Positions 4,153 to 5,037 of a stretch of DNA of 5,037 bases are shown here, one piece after another. Positions within the stretch are counted from its first letter, which is position 1; each line of letters starts with the position of its first letter. The position numbers and the translations under genes were made by a program. Under the pieces are notes generated by a model. That model searched no databases, was not told where the DNA came from, and saw only the letters and a program-made list of their open reading frames with translations. Source of the stretch: Deltaproteobacteria bacterium (lineage in GTDB: Bacteria; Desulfobacterota; Binatia; Binatales; Binataceae); contig JAJYMR010000295.1 of the NCBI GenBank assembly GCA_021786815.1, forward strand, positions 1 to 5,037, in the 5' to 3' direction.

Positions 4153-5037
4153 ATGAAAGAGCTTATCGTTCCGATTATTTCAGCCGCGATCGAACGCGCG
4201 CGCGTTGCTGGCAGGCTGCGCTCCGCGACGCCTGCGGAGATTGCTCTCGAAGAGCCGAAGGACCCGTCGCATGGAGACGCGGCGTCGAACGTCGCGCTCG
4301 TGATGGCGCGGGCGGAGGGTATGCCGCCGCGGAAAATCGCGGAGGCGATACGCGACTTTATCGAGATTCCGCCCGAGATTCGCGAAGTCTCGGTGGCCGG
4401 CCCGGGGTTCATAAATTTCCGGATGGCGCCGCTTTACTGGCATCGCGAGATGCGCCGGGCGACGGCGATGCGCGAGGCATACTTCCGGCCGCGCAAATGG
4501 AATCTTCGCGAGGGCGGCGGCGACACGGTCCAGGTCGAGTTCCTGTCCGCCAATCCGACCGGGCCGCTCACCGTCGGCCATGGGCGAAACGCGGTGCTCG
4601 GCGACACGATCGCGCGGCTTTACGACGCGGCAGGCTTCAACGTCACGCGCGAGTACTACTTCAACAACGGCGGCCGCCAGATGCGGCTGCTCGGCGAATC
4701 GGTGCGCGTGCGCTATCTGCAGGAACTCGGACGCGAGGCGACTCTGCCCGAGGACGGCTACCAGGGCGAGTATATCCGCGAGATCGCGCGCGGGCTCGTC
4801 GAACGGCACGGCGCAAGCCTCGCCGATTCGAAGGAACTCGAGCCGTTTCGCGCCGCCGCCGAGGAAGCCATCTTCGCCGATATCCGCAAGACCTGCGAGC
4901 GGCTGGGAATCCGCTTCGACGTGTACACCAACGAACTCGACCTCGTGCGCGACGGCAAGGTGCATGCGGTGATCGAGGGTCTTCGTGAGCGTGGACTGGT
5001 CGCGGAATACGACGGCGCGGTATGGCTGCGCGGGGAG
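4153..5037 (+). CDS. argS: Arginyl-tRNA synthetase, N-terminal part (truncated by the window edge)
   Basis: ArgRS is the class I synthetase that charges tRNA-Arg with arginine in the cytoplasm, using ATP. The frame is open for 295 codons to the right edge, about half of the usual 550-600. Residues about 1-95 form the ArgRS-specific N-terminal domain that contacts the tRNA D-loop, with EEPKDPSHGDAASNVAL (33-49) and GPGFINF (83-89). The catalytic domain begins around VQVEFLSANPTGPL (126-139). The class I HIGH motif follows as TVGH (140-143), with Thr in the first position where HVGH is more common. Next come GRNAVLGD (144-151) and YYFNNGGRQ (168-176), typical of the family. ATG 4153 is the only possible nearby start because TAG at 4150-4152 is in frame directly before it. 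No strong Shine-Dalgarno sequence is visible. KMSK and the anticodon-binding domain would lie outside the window. Confidence 0.95.
   Translation, partial: MKELIVPIISAAIERARVAGRLRSATPAEIALEEPKDPSHGDAASNVALVMARAEGMPPRKIAEAIRDFIEIPPEIREVSVAGPGFINFRMAPLYWHREMRRATAMREAYFRPRKWNLREGGGDTVQVEFLSANPTGPLTVGHGRNAVLGDTIARLYDAAGFNVTREYYFNNGGRQMRLLGESVRVRYLQELGREATLPEDGYQGEYIREIARGLVERHGASLADSKELEPFRAAAEEAIFADIRKTCERLGIRFDVYTNELDLVRDGKVHAVIEGLRERGLVAEYDGAVWLRGE

Noticed and set aside
4137..4988. 283-codon plus-strand frame overlapping argS
   Set aside because: It is an Arg/Ala-rich out-of-frame shadow; the frame from 4153 encodes unmistakable ArgRS motifs.

Overview
This is a GC-rich bacterial window with six protein genes. 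It contains three well-recognised enzymes, a CAAX-like (CPBP) membrane protease, an unrecognised small protein, and the 5' part of argS, which runs off the right edge. No mobile element, CRISPR array or tRNA is visible. The gene content (methylmalonyl-CoA-epimerase-like VOC protein, SDR, GST, an ArgRS with an NPTGPL-type signature) and base composition would suit a deltaproteobacterial-type or related soil/sediment lineage. That is an inference from style only and is weak.

Layout: 1-419 has no convincing gene. Its left two thirds is less GC-rich than the rest and looks like the leader of a minus-strand gene that would begin at the left edge. 420-1802 holds two minus-strand genes in tandem, the unknown 164-aa protein followed by the CPBP protease. 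A 103-bp divergent promoter region (1803-1905) separates them from a plus-strand GST gene (1906-2520). A strong hairpin and an imperfect inverted-repeat element (2580-2670) follow. Next comes a plus-strand VOC gene (2733-3191), whose last 13 bp overlap the tail of a minus-strand SDR gene (3179-3958). A 194-bp divergent spacer leads to argS (4153 to the right edge).

The main result is in the GST gene. Conventional reading would start it at an internal TTG (1966) and lose the active site. A full 204-codon gene with a good ribosome binding site begins at ATG 1906 instead. It is interrupted only by one in-frame TGA at 1933-1935, codon 10, exactly where GSTs carry the catalytic Ser/Cys before the PFARK motif. 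Downstream of that TGA, at the distance expected of a bacterial SECIS element, lies a perfect 8-bp hairpin with a GGA loop, built from A/T-ending codons unusual for this gene. The best explanation is a selenocysteine-containing glutathione S-transferase. TGA also terminates this gene and two neighbours, so recoding must be site-specific. The selenocysteine machinery (selA, selB, selC, selD) is not in the window.

The genes do not form one obvious pathway. GST, VOC and SDR proteins commonly act on small electrophiles, acyl-CoA derivatives and alcohols/ketones, so a shared role in secondary or detoxification metabolism is possible but unproven.
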